Positions 52,981 through 62,657 of a DNA stretch of 64,000 bases are shown here, piece by piece. The notes beneath the pieces are model-generated. The model ran no database searches and was not told the origin of the DNA. It was given only the letters and a program-made list of their open reading frames with translations. The stretch covers positions 44,804-108,803 of the forward strand of contig CAWAEG010000004.1 of assembly GCA_963780895.1 (NCBI GenBank), in the 5' to 3' direction. Both the position numbers and the translations under genes were made by a program. The stretch is from DASQFI01 sp963780895. Its GTDB lineage: Bacteria > Acidobacteriota > Vicinamibacteria > Vicinamibacterales > SCN-69-37. How positions within the stretch are numbered: position 1 is the stretch's first letter; each line of letters begins with the position of its first letter.

Positions 52981-54648
52981 ATGCGCGGGTGGATACGCGT
53001 TCGGAGCCTGGGCGCGCTGCTGCTCGTGGTGATCGTCACTATTCGGCTGCTGGCCGCCGATCAAGAGCGGTCGGCGTCCGTCTCCGGAATCGTCATCGAT
53101 GAAAGCGGACGACGGGTTCCTCGCGCGACGATCATCGTCCGGCTTCCGGGCGTGGAGACCGAACCGGTCGGCCGCGTCACAGCCGACGATCGCGGCGGAT
53201 TCACGATTGCCGGCCTCCCCGCCGGAGAGTTCGCCGTGCTCGCCACGAAGCCGGGATACGTTGACGCGCGTTCATACGTGAGACAACCGGTACCGAACGT
53301 CACGCTGTCGGTAGGGGGTCGTGCGACCGTCACCCTGCGGCTTCAAGCGGGCGGCGTCATTTCAGGAACGGTCATCGATCGGGATGGCGCACCCGCCCAT
53401 GGTGTGCTGGTCGCGGTTGAGGGCCGCGTCAATCAGTTCGGCCGGATCGTACCGTTGTCTTCTTCGCTCGGCACCACGACGAACAGCCGCGGCGAGTACC
53501 GGCTGTTCGGGCTTGCCGCAGGCAGCTACGTGGTCGATGCGATTCATCCGCTTGCGTTCCAGGGCCCGTTGGTCACCGCCGACGGGGCCGGCGCCCAGTC
53601 GTACGTCTCGCTCTTCCATCCGGATTCCCTCAGCGCGAAGTCCGCGGTCCCGATTACGATCGCCGCCGGCGAGGAACGGTCAGGCGTCGATTTCAGGTTG
53701 AGGACGATCGCGGTCAGCCGCGTCGAGGTGGATCTCACGACGGCGCAAGGCAGCCCGATCACCTGGGGACGTGGTTTCTGCCACCCAAGCAGCGCAAGCG
53801 GCCACAACAATCCGTTGGCGGCCGACGATGTGGCTGTGACAGGAGACGCAGCAGTCCTGACATGCCCAGCCGTGATGTCCGGTCCCCACACGATCCTTGT
53901 CACAGCGACGCCGAAACAGGGTGGGGAGACGGGCCAGGAGCCAGCAGCGGTGTGGGGTACGGCAGAAGTGGTGGCGGCAGGGAAGCCGCTCGCGTTGAGC
54001 ATGACCCTCTATCCCGGCCAACGAGTGACGGGACGCGCCACGATTGACGGACTGGCCGACACGCGGCCTGACTTTTCGGCGATTTTCATCAAGCTCGAAC
54101 TGATCGACGGGCCATTCAGTCCGCTCGTCGGCGATGACCTGCCGGGCACCATGGCTCCTGACACGGCAGAATTCGCGTTCCAAAGCGTCCCCCCCGGCCA
54201 GTACCGCATCGCGCTCAAGGGAGGGGCCGGCTGGACGCTGTCGGGCGCCGTCCTTGATGGCCGTGATGTCCTCGATCTGCCGTTCGACGTCGGCCCAGTC
54301 TGGGCTTCGGATCTGCGGGTGACCTTTTCCCGAACGATTGCGAGGCTCTCGGGACGCGTTCAGGGACCCGACGGAACCGGCCGGGGAGGGCAGACGGTCA
54401 TCGCCTTTGCCGCCGACGATCGGTACTGGCTGCCCGGTTCGCGACGAGTCCAGTCGATCCGGTCCGACTTGACCGGCCGCTTCGAGTTTCGAGGATTGCC
54501 TCCTGGCCAGTACTGGCTTGCCACCGACGCGCGCGAGGTGTTCGACGAGGCGTGGGACTCGGCCGTCCTCCTGCAGCTTTCACGTTCGGCGCGTCGTATT
54601 GTGCTTGGGCCCGGGCAGGCCCTGTTTCAGGACTTGACGGTCCGGTGA
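52981..54648 (+). CDS. Secreted protein with carboxypeptidase-regulatory-like domains
   Basis: A 555-residue paralogue of the upstream gene, starting four bases after its stop. The N-terminal MRGWIRVRSLGALLLVVIVTIRLLAADQ is a signal peptide. Units like VSGIVIDESGRRVPRATIIVRL...GGFTIAGLPAGEFAVLATKPGYVD and ISGTVIDRDGAPAHGVLVAVEG...GEYRLFGLAAGSYVVDAI are clear. Two adjacent genes plus one at 62658 indicate a family expanded in this genome. Confidence 0.82.
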   Translation: MRGWIRVRSLGALLLVVIVTIRLLAADQERSASVSGIVIDESGRRVPRATIIVRLPGVETEPVGRVTADDRGGFTIAGLPAGEFAVLATKPGYVDARSYVRQPVPNVTLSVGGRATVTLRLQAGGVISGTVIDRDGAPAHGVLVAVEGRVNQFGRIVPLSSSLGTTTNSRGEYRLFGLAAGSYVVDAIHPLAFQGPLVTADGAGAQSYVSLFHPDSLSAKSAVPITIAAGEERSGVDFRLRTIAVSRVEVDLTTAQGSPITWGRGFCHPSSASGHNNPLAADDVAVTGDAAVLTCPAVMSGPHTILVTATPKQGGETGQEPAAVWGTAEVVAAGKPLALSMTLYPGQRVTGRATIDGLADTRPDFSAIFIKLELIDGPFSPLVGDDLPGTMAPDTAEFAFQSVPPGQYRIALKGGAGWTLSGAVLDGRDVLDLPFDVGPVWASDLRVTFSRTIARLSGRVQGPDGTGRGGQTVIAFAADDRYWLPGSRRVQSIRSDLTGRFEFRGLPPGQYWLATDAREVFDEAWDSAVLLQLSRSARRIVLGPGQALFQDLTVR

Positions 54649-54779
54649 GACGAGGCGCCGCGCCGGGCGTCAAAAGTCTGCGAGATGAGAGCCAGCCCGC
54701 CCATCACGCGGGTCGTCCCTCGCCGGGCGACATTGGGCCGTACATCGGATATCGTTAATGCACCCTAAATCGGTCGCTT

Positions 54780-56131
54780 GTGAGCACACCCCAGCTTCCT
54801 GACGCCCGCGTGCGCGCCGCTGTTTCGCGCGCCGATCGCCAGCGCCGCTCGCGCCTGGCGATGCAGGCACTCGCGCGGCTGACGCCGATCGCCGCCGCAG
54901 CCGCCGTGGTGCTGGCCCTGGCCGCGCGGCTGGCGGGCTGGCCGATGCTCGTGCCGATTCTTGGGTTGGCCGGGTCTGCCGTAGGGCTGGTCATTTATTC
55001 AATCTACCGGCGTCGTACGCGTGAGATTTCGGATCGGATTGCGCTCTCGATCGACTCCGAAGCGAACCTCGGTGGGGAGCTCCGCAGCGCACATTGGTTC
55101 GCGACGAACGGCGGCGGCGACGAATGGTCCGCGTATCACGTGGCACAGGCCGCGGACCGGGTCGGGCAGGTCGACTGGCCGTCGCTCTATCCACCGGTTC
55201 GAGCGATGAAGTCATGGGCGGCCTCGGCGGTGCTCGCCATTGCCGCCGTTGCGCTGTCGGTCGACATTCCGGGCGTCGGTCCGAAGTTCCAGGGCGCAGC
55301 GGCCGGACCCGAAGGCGTGGCGGCAAAGCTTGCCGCTGAGGAGATTCCTGAAGAGCTGCGCAAGAAGATCGAAGAAATGCTGGCCGCCATGTCGGCCGAT
55401 CAGATGACCGCCCGGGAACTCGACTCGAAGCTGGCCAACCTCAAGGAGCTGATGGATCAGCTCGATCCGGCGATGCAGAAGAAGCTCGCCGAGCTTTTGA
55501 AGAAGCAGCCGCTCGGCGAAGACGCCCAGACGAAGCGGCGTGACCTCGACGAGGAAGATAAGGCCGAACGCGCGGAGCGTGGCGAGAACAGCCAGGCCGG
55601 GCTGCCCGAAGACGTCCGTTGGGGCCTGGAAGATCTGGCCGCGCGGCTCGCGAGCGCCAACCTCGATCGCAAGACGGCTGAGAACAACCCCTCCGCCTCG
55701 TCCGAGACCGGCGAGATGGGCAAGGGCTCCCAGCAGGCCGAGATGCAGGCGGGCGGTCAGCAGCAGATGCAACTGATGCGCGAAGCCGCGAAGGACGCGG
55801 GCGCCGCGCAGATGATGGCCGGCGGCGCGGGCATGATGGGCGGCGATTCCCAGGCCGGCGCCGGCGGGAATTCCGGTCAGAAGACCGGGCAGGCTGACGT
55901 CAAATCGATCGCCGAAGCGCTCCGCCGCGAGCTCGTCGAGGCGGCCGCTGACGCGCGGGGTGAAAACGTCCCCATCGAAGACATTCGTCGCAAAACGGAG
56001 CAGGGCCGCTCGTCGCTCGGCTTCAGCAAGGTCGCCCCGTTGGTGACATTCGACCGCAGCCGATCGGCCGCGCCGCCGGCGGTGCCCGTGGCCCGCCATC
56101 AGCTCCTCTACAACTACTTCACCCGTAAAAA

Positions 56132-56135
<4 letters not shown>
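54780..56135 (+). CDS. Membrane-anchored coiled-coil protein of the MoxR/DUF58 operon
   Basis: A 451-residue protein with transmembrane helices at about 30-80 (TPIAAAAAVVLALAARL, LVPILGLAGSAVGLVIYSIY) and 145-165. Then come a charged helical region (about 180-290, EELRKKIEEMLAAMSADQMTARELDSKL) and a Gln/Met/Gly-rich segment (GGQQQMQLMREAAKD). DUF4175-like by layout. First gene of a tightly linked operon (it overlaps moxR by ATGA). GTG start at 54780 has no clear ribosome binding site, and the ATCGGATATCGTTAAT stretch before it may be a promoter. Confidence 0.7.
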
Positions 56136-57130
<995 letters not shown>

Positions 57131-57146
57131 AGTAAGGTTTTTTCTT

Positions 57147-58019
57147 GTGGCTCTCCGCTTCGAAGACGACTTCCTCAAGAAGCTCGAGTATCTGCACGTC
57201 ATCTCCAAGAAGGCGTTCGCGGGGCAGAATCGGGCGGATCGACTGGCGCGCAAGCGCGGCCGCGGGCTGGAGTTCGCCGATCATCGGCAATACAGTCCGG
57301 GCGACGACTTCCGGCACATCGACTGGAAGGCGTACAAGCGCCTGAACCGGTTGCTGCTCCGGCTGTTCGACGAGGAACAGGACCTGCCGATCTATCTGTT
57401 CATCGACGCGTCGCGCTCCATGTCCGAACCAGCGAAATTCGATCAGGCGCGGCGGATTGCGGCGGCGCTCTGCTACATCGGCCTCGCGCACCTCGATCGG
57501 GTGACGATCCTCACCTTTGGCGGCACGCTCGCCGACGAATCGGTGCCGGGCCGCGGGAAGGGACGCATTTTCCGCGTCTTCGACCAGCTCGAGCGGATGG
57601 AAACCAGCGGGACGACCGACTTGCGCGAGACGTTCAAGCAGTTCGCCTCGCGCAGCCGGCAGCAGGGCCTGGCCGTCGTCATCTCGGATTTTCTCGACCC
57701 GCAGGGGTTTGAAAACGGCCTGAAGATCCTGGCGTCGATGGGGCACGACGTCTTCGTCGTTCACATCGCGTCCATGTTGGACAGGAATCCGGGCGCGCTC
57801 GGGGAAGTGCGGTTCGTCGACCACGAGACGGGCGAGCTCCGCGATGTGGAAGTGACTCCGGCGCTCGCGCGCGCCTACAACGACGTCTGGGAGCAGCACG
57901 CCGCGGAGCTCGAGCTCTTCTGCGGCCGGTACAACCTGGGCTACGTGCGCGCGGACGCCGAGCGCGCGTTCGAGCAGATCATCCTGCACACGTTCCGCAA
58001 AGGACGGTTCCTCGCATGA
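57147..58019 (+). CDS. DUF58 domain protein
   Basis: A 290-residue VWA-like cytosolic partner of MoxR. Motif GDDFRHIDWKAYKRLNRLLLRLFDEEQDLPIYLFIDASRSM is the DUF58 hallmark, ending in a MIDAS-like DASRS. GTG start at 57147 with AGTAAGG upstream. It overlaps the BatA-like gene by 4 bp. Confidence 0.9.
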   Translation: MALRFEDDFLKKLEYLHVISKKAFAGQNRADRLARKRGRGLEFADHRQYSPGDDFRHIDWKAYKRLNRLLLRLFDEEQDLPIYLFIDASRSMSEPAKFDQARRIAAALCYIGLAHLDRVTILTFGGTLADESVPGRGKGRIFRVFDQLERMETSGTTDLRETFKQFASRSRQQGLAVVISDFLDPQGFENGLKILASMGHDVFVVHIASMLDRNPGALGEVRFVDHETGELRDVEVTPALARAYNDVWEQHAAELELFCGRYNLGYVRADAERAFEQIILHTFRKGRFLA

Positions 58020-59797
58020 GCTTTGGCGCCATGGCCGGCTGGCAGGCGTTGCTGCTCATCGCGGCGGCGGGCGCCGTCGCGGCGTGGCTGTTCCTCATCA
58101 AAATCCGGCCGCCGCGCATCAACGTGCCGTCGCTGCTGTTCTGGCGGCGCGTGCTCGATCAGAAGCGCGACGAAACCTGGTGGGAGCGTATCCGGCGCGC
58201 GGTGTCGCTGGCGGCAACCGTACTCATCGCGGTCGCGCTGGCGATGGCGATCGCTCGGCCCGGGCCTCGCGCCGCATCGACCTCACGCGGCAAGATGCTC
58301 ATCGTGCTCGACTCGTCGTGGTCGATGCTCGCGTCAACCGGCAGCGGCACGCGATGGGACCGCGCCGTTCGTGAGGCGCGGGCGCTGGCGGCCTCGGCGA
58401 GCGGCGACGACGTGGCGCTCGCCACCACGGCCGACGGGCTGGTCGAGGGGCCGACGAGCGATCTCGCGTTGATCGAGACCGCTCTCGAGCGGCTCGCGCC
58501 AACTGGCGGCACCTCGGCGCCCTGGCCGCGGGTCGGCGGCGCCGACACGGTCCACTTTCTGACGGACGGCGCGCATTTCCGCAGCCTCGACCGTTCCGTC
58601 ATCGTGCATTCGGTGTACGAGGCGGCGGCGAACGCCGCCATCACCGCGTTCGACGCGCGTCCGGTGCCTTCCGGGGGCACGGCCGCCGCCCAGGCGTATC
58701 TGGAGATCGCCAATTACTCGCCACGCGAGCAGCAGGTCCGCGTCTCGATCACGCGCGGCACCGCGGTGGTGTTCGATCAACCCGTGACGCTTGCCGCGGG
58801 CGAAGCGGTTCGACAGGTCGCGCCGCTCACCGCGGCCGGCGGTCCGCGGCTGCTTGCCAGGATCAGCGCCCCGTCGGATGCGCTGTCGATCGACGACGAG
58901 GCCGTGGCGTGGATCCAGGGCGCCGAGCCGCTCACCGTCGTCGTCGTGAGCGAAAAGGGCAGTGCGGTCGCCCAGCTGCTCAAGCGGGATCCGTCCGTTC
59001 GCGTGATCGAGATGGCGCCGGGTACGTATCAGCCGGGCAAGGAAGACGTGGTCGTCTTCGACCGATGGGTTCCACCCGCGGCGCCGACGCGGCCCTCGCT
59101 TCTGGTCTCCCCGCCGCTGGCCTCCTGGATTCGGCGCTCGGGGCAGGACGAAAAGAACCCCCGATGGTCGGCCTCCGCAACGCATCCCGTGCTGACCGGC
59201 GTCGATCCGCTGACCGTGGATATCAAGTATGCGAGCGGGAACTGGTATTCGGCCGGGAACGACGATCCGGGCGCGATGGTCCTGGCGCGGTCGGAACGCG
59301 GCACGACGCTCGTGTCGGTGGTCGATCTGCCGGATCGACGGGCAGTGGTGCTCAGCTTTGCGGTGACCGACTCGAACCTCGCGTTCGCCCCGGCGTTCCC
59401 CGTCATCGTCGGCAACGCGCTCGAGTGGCTCGCGCGGCCGACGTTCGAGGTTACGCATCAGTCGGGTCCGATGACACTGCCCTCGAGCGTCACCCGCGTC
59501 GTCGCGCCGGACGGCACGGTCGTACCGCTCCTGCAAGCGGGCGATCAGCAGGTCGTGAATCTGCGGCGGCCGGGTCTCTATCGTGTCGAGGCCGGCGGCG
59601 CGCGTGGCGTGGTGGCCGTCAACGTCGGCGATCCCGAAACGTCGAATCTGGGGCGCACGACGCTTGCGGGCGGCGAACGACCAGTCCGTGCGGCCGGCAT
59701 CGCGTCGGGCCAGCCGTGGTGGATGTACGGCGTGCTCGTCGCCTTCATCCTCGTCGCGGTGGAATGGTGGACGTGGCAGCGGCGGATCACGGTGTGA
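58016..59797 (+). CDS. BatA-like VWA membrane protein
   Basis: A 593-residue protein: transmembrane segments at 9-28 and 62-80, then a VWA domain with complete MIDAS DSSWS at 99-103 (MLIVLDSSWSM), a second alpha/beta region, and a C-terminal transmembrane helix (WWMYGVLVAFILVAVEWW). This N-terminal double-TM plus VWA layout is that of BatA in the aerotolerance-type MoxR operons. Function in the family is envelope-stress or metal-related and not well defined. Confidence 0.85.
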   Translation: MSFGAMAGWQALLLIAAAGAVAAWLFLIKIRPPRINVPSLLFWRRVLDQKRDETWWERIRRAVSLAATVLIAVALAMAIARPGPRAASTSRGKMLIVLDSSWSMLASTGSGTRWDRAVREARALAASASGDDVALATTADGLVEGPTSDLALIETALERLAPTGGTSAPWPRVGGADTVHFLTDGAHFRSLDRSVIVHSVYEAAANAAITAFDARPVPSGGTAAAQAYLEIANYSPREQQVRVSITRGTAVVFDQPVTLAAGEAVRQVAPLTAAGGPRLLARISAPSDALSIDDEAVAWIQGAEPLTVVVVSEKGSAVAQLLKRDPSVRVIEMAPGTYQPGKEDVVVFDRWVPPAAPTRPSLLVSPPLASWIRRSGQDEKNPRWSASATHPVLTGVDPLTVDIKYASGNWYSAGNDDPGAMVLARSERGTTLVSVVDLPDRRAVVLSFAVTDSNLAFAPAFPVIVGNALEWLARPTFEVTHQSGPMTLPSSVTRVVAPDGTVVPLLQAGDQQVVNLRRPGLYRVEAGGARGVVAVNVGDPETSNLGRTTLAGGERPVRAAGIASGQPWWMYGVLVAFILVAVEWWTWQRRITV

Positions 59798-59798
59798 C

Positions 59799-62402
59799 AT
59801 GTCGCTGACCTTGAGCGCACCATCGGCGCTGTGGCTCCTGCTCGTGATCCCCCTCATCTGGATCGCGGGACGATGGGGGCGGACGAACTTCAACCGCCGG
59901 CAGCAGGTGCTGCAGGGGGCGGTGCGATCGCTGCTTCTCGCGGCGCTGGCGTTCGCGCTCGCGCGGCCCGTCATCTCGATGGGGTCGTCGCGGATGTCGG
60001 TCGTCTATCTGGTCGATCTCTCGCACAGCATTTCGAGCAGGTCGATCGCGGACGCGGCCGACCGGATCGACGCGTTCAATACCGGCGTGCGTCCGTCGCA
60101 CTCGCGCATTGTCGCCTTCGGCGCCGACGTCATTTCGGTCGAGAACACCACGGCGCTGCGGCAGCTGGCGCAGCCGGACGCGACCGGGAACGAAGCGGGC
60201 GTGTCGGGTAACGGCACCGATCTCGAGCGCGCACTCGGCGAGGCGCGGGCCTCGCTGGCGCCTGGGCATGTGCCGAAGATCGTCCTGTTCTCCGACGGCC
60301 GGCAGACCAGCGGAGACGTCCGTCAAGCCATCACGCGGCTCGCGGCGCAGGGGATTCCGGTCTCGGTCGAGCCGCTGGGCGTGCGCGACATCGGCGACGC
60401 GTGGGTGGATGCGGTGGCCATGCCGGAACGTCTGACGGCCGGAACGACGGCAAGCCTGGCCGTGGCGCTGGGCGCGCAGCGGGTCTCCACTGGACTGATC
60501 GAAGTCCGTGAGGCCGGCCGAGTACTCGCAAGCCAAACCGTCTCCGTACCGCCCGGTGTGACGACGATTCCGGTCGATCTGACGTTCGACGTCGCCGGGG
60601 CGCACGCGATCGACGTTCAGTTCACGGTGCCGTCGGATCCGCTCGCGGTCAACAACACGCTCTCGAAGGAAGCGTACGTCCGCCCGCGCGCGCAGGTCTT
60701 GTATCTCGAGGGCGCGCCGGCCAGCGCCAAATACCTGCAGAGTGCGCTCGTGCAGTCCGGCTTCGACGTCACGGTCCGGCCGACCACGTCGGTGCCGACG
60801 ACCCAGGCGCAGCTGGACCCGTGGGACGTCGTGATCCTGAGCGACGTCGGCCGCGCGTCGATTCCCGAGTCCGCCATGAACGCGCTCGCCGACTGGGTCG
60901 AGCACGACGGGGGCGGCGTCCTCATCGCGGGTGGCGAATCCGTGTTCGGCGAGGACAGCTCAGGCGGCGCGGGCGGATACCGTCATACCGAGCTCGAGCG
61001 GCTGATGCCGGTGACGTTCGAGCGTAAGGACGAGCCCGAGGTCGCGCTCATCATCGTGCTCGACAAGTCGTGGAGCATGGCCGGGCAGGTGATGGAGCTC
61101 TGCAAGGCCGCCGCGCAGGCCGCCATCGACGTGCTGGCCGACGAGCATTCCGTCGGCGTCGTGACGTTCAACGACGGCCTGAACTGGGACGTGACGCTTC
61201 GCAATGTCGGCAAGAATCGCGAGGCGATCAAGAAGGCGGTCGCCGCGATCGAGCCGTCGGGTCACACGCTCATCTATCCCGCGGTCGAGCAGGCCTTCAT
61301 CGCACTCAAGGACGCGCGCGCCCGCGCGAAGCACGTCGTCCTTCTGTCCGACGGCCGGTCGTATCCCGACGACTACGAGGGCCTGGTGACGAAGATGGTC
61401 GACGCCAAGATGACCGTCTCGTCGATTGCCGTCGGTCCCGCCGCGGACGTCGAGCTCCTGACGAACATCGCCAAATGGGGCAAGGGCCGCAGCTATGCGG
61501 TTGAGGACGCCAAGGAAGTGCCGCAGATCTTCGTCAAGGAAGCGAAGAACGCCACGACGCCGGGGTTCGACGAAAAGTTGCTCAAGCCGGTCCTGAAGAC
61601 GCGCGCGTTTCTCGAGGGCGTGGACTTCGCCCAGGCGCCGCGGCTTCGCGGCCGCACCGCGACCGTGCTCAAGGACACCGCGCTCGAGCTGCTCGCCACC
61701 GAAGACGGCGATCCACTCCTCGCGTTCTGGCCGATTGGTCTGGGCCGCACCGCCGTGTTCGCCTCGGACGTCAAGGATCGGTGGGCGAGCGACTGGGTTC
61801 GGTGGCGCGGATACGGTCCGTTCTTCAGCGCCGTCGTGCACGCGCTCGAGCGCCAGCGGCCGCCCGCCCTCGAGATCACGCTCGACGAGGACGTCGTGCG
61901 CGGGACGGCCAGACCGATTACGGTGAACGTCGAAGCGCGCGACCCGAAAGGGCGCTTCCGCGACCTGCTGACGCTGCCCGTCGAGGTCCGATCCGCCGAC
62001 GGCGCCACGGCGAAGCTTGCCGCGAGACAAGTGGCGCCCGGGAAATACAAGGCGCAGGTGACGGCCGACGCGCGTCAGCCGCTCACCATCAGCGTGCAGG
62101 CGGCTGATGCCGGCGGAAAGCCTGTGGCGGGTGTGGCGGCGCCGTTCCGGCTGGTCCTGCCTGACACGAACGCCGAATACCGATTCCATCCGCCTGACGT
62201 GGAGGTGCTGCAATCGATCGCGAGCGCCACCGGCGGCGCGTGGCGGCCGACCCCCGACACGCTCCGAAAGTCCGCGGGGTTGAACCAGACCGTCCGGCGC
62301 GCGCTCTGGCCCTGGCTCGTCGTGTTCGCGCTCGTGGCGTGGCTCGTGGACGTGCTGCTGCGTCGCGTGCGGCTCTTCGAGCGCGGCGAAGTGCCCGCCT
62401 AG
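59799..62402 (+). CDS. Large VWA/glutamine-amidotransferase-like membrane protein
   Basis: An 867-residue protein with two N-terminal transmembrane helices, a first VWA domain with DLSHS (VVYLVDLSHSISS), a class I glutamine-amidotransferase-like region (VLYLEGAPASAKYLQSALVQSG...GGGVLIAGGESVFG), a second VWA domain with DKSWS (LIIVLDKSWSMAG), a beta-rich part and a C-terminal helix (ALWPWLVVFALVAWLVDVLLRRV). It starts one base after the BatA-like stop. Two VWA domains in one polypeptide are uncommon; it closes the MoxR operon. Confidence 0.85.
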   Translation: MSLTLSAPSALWLLLVIPLIWIAGRWGRTNFNRRQQVLQGAVRSLLLAALAFALARPVISMGSSRMSVVYLVDLSHSISSRSIADAADRIDAFNTGVRPSHSRIVAFGADVISVENTTALRQLAQPDATGNEAGVSGNGTDLERALGEARASLAPGHVPKIVLFSDGRQTSGDVRQAITRLAAQGIPVSVEPLGVRDIGDAWVDAVAMPERLTAGTTASLAVALGAQRVSTGLIEVREAGRVLASQTVSVPPGVTTIPVDLTFDVAGAHAIDVQFTVPSDPLAVNNTLSKEAYVRPRAQVLYLEGAPASAKYLQSALVQSGFDVTVRPTTSVPTTQAQLDPWDVVILSDVGRASIPESAMNALADWVEHDGGGVLIAGGESVFGEDSSGGAGGYRHTELERLMPVTFERKDEPEVALIIVLDKSWSMAGQVMELCKAAAQAAIDVLADEHSVGVVTFNDGLNWDVTLRNVGKNREAIKKAVAAIEPSGHTLIYPAVEQAFIALKDARARAKHVVLLSDGRSYPDDYEGLVTKMVDAKMTVSSIAVGPAADVELLTNIAKWGKGRSYAVEDAKEVPQIFVKEAKNATTPGFDEKLLKPVLKTRAFLEGVDFAQAPRLRGRTATVLKDTALELLATEDGDPLLAFWPIGLGRTAVFASDVKDRWASDWVRWRGYGPFFSAVVHALERQRPPALEITLDEDVVRGTARPITVNVEARDPKGRFRDLLTLPVEVRSADGATAKLAARQVAPGKYKAQVTADARQPLTISVQAADAGGKPVAGVAAPFRLVLPDTNAEYRFHPPDVEVLQSIASATGGAWRPTPDTLRKSAGLNQTVRRALWPWLVVFALVAWLVDVLLRRVRLFERGEVPA

Positions 62403-62408
62403 TCAGAC

Positions 62409-62541
62409 CGTTTTCCAGTTCGGCGTAGCGTGTTCCTGCGCCCTCCCGCTCGCTGCTTGCCGCAAGGCAGCGTGATTGGGCCTGCCTCGCGGCGCTCGCA
62501 AAGGTCGGGCGCAGGAACACGCTACGCCGAACTGGAAAACG
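62409..62541. repeat. Long palindromic dispersed element, copy 2 (inverted)
   Basis: Arms 62409-62443 and 62507-62541 (35 nt) are perfectly complementary. The interior matches the reverse complement of copy 1 (7947-8110) block for block, but the arms differ at six positions with compensating changes. It fills the gap after the VWA gene stop. Confidence 0.87.
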
Positions 62542-62558
62542 CTGTAGGTGCCGCCTCG

Positions 62559-62637
62559 CGAACTTCGAAGTTCGACCTGTCAATGCTCTGTTCCTGGTTT
62601 AAGTTCGAAGTTCCAAGTTCGAAGTTCAAAGTTCAGG
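62559..62637. repeat. AAGTTCGAAGTTC short-unit repeat
   Basis: Units GAACTTCGAAGTTCG (62559-62575) and AAGTTCGAAGTTCCAAGTTC, GAAGTTCAAAGTTC (62602-62637). Eight- to nine-nucleotide period. It completes the 255-bp gap between the MoxR operon and the convergent secreted-protein gene. Confidence 0.75.
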
Positions 62638-62657
62638 CTGCGTCTTTCAGCACCCTG

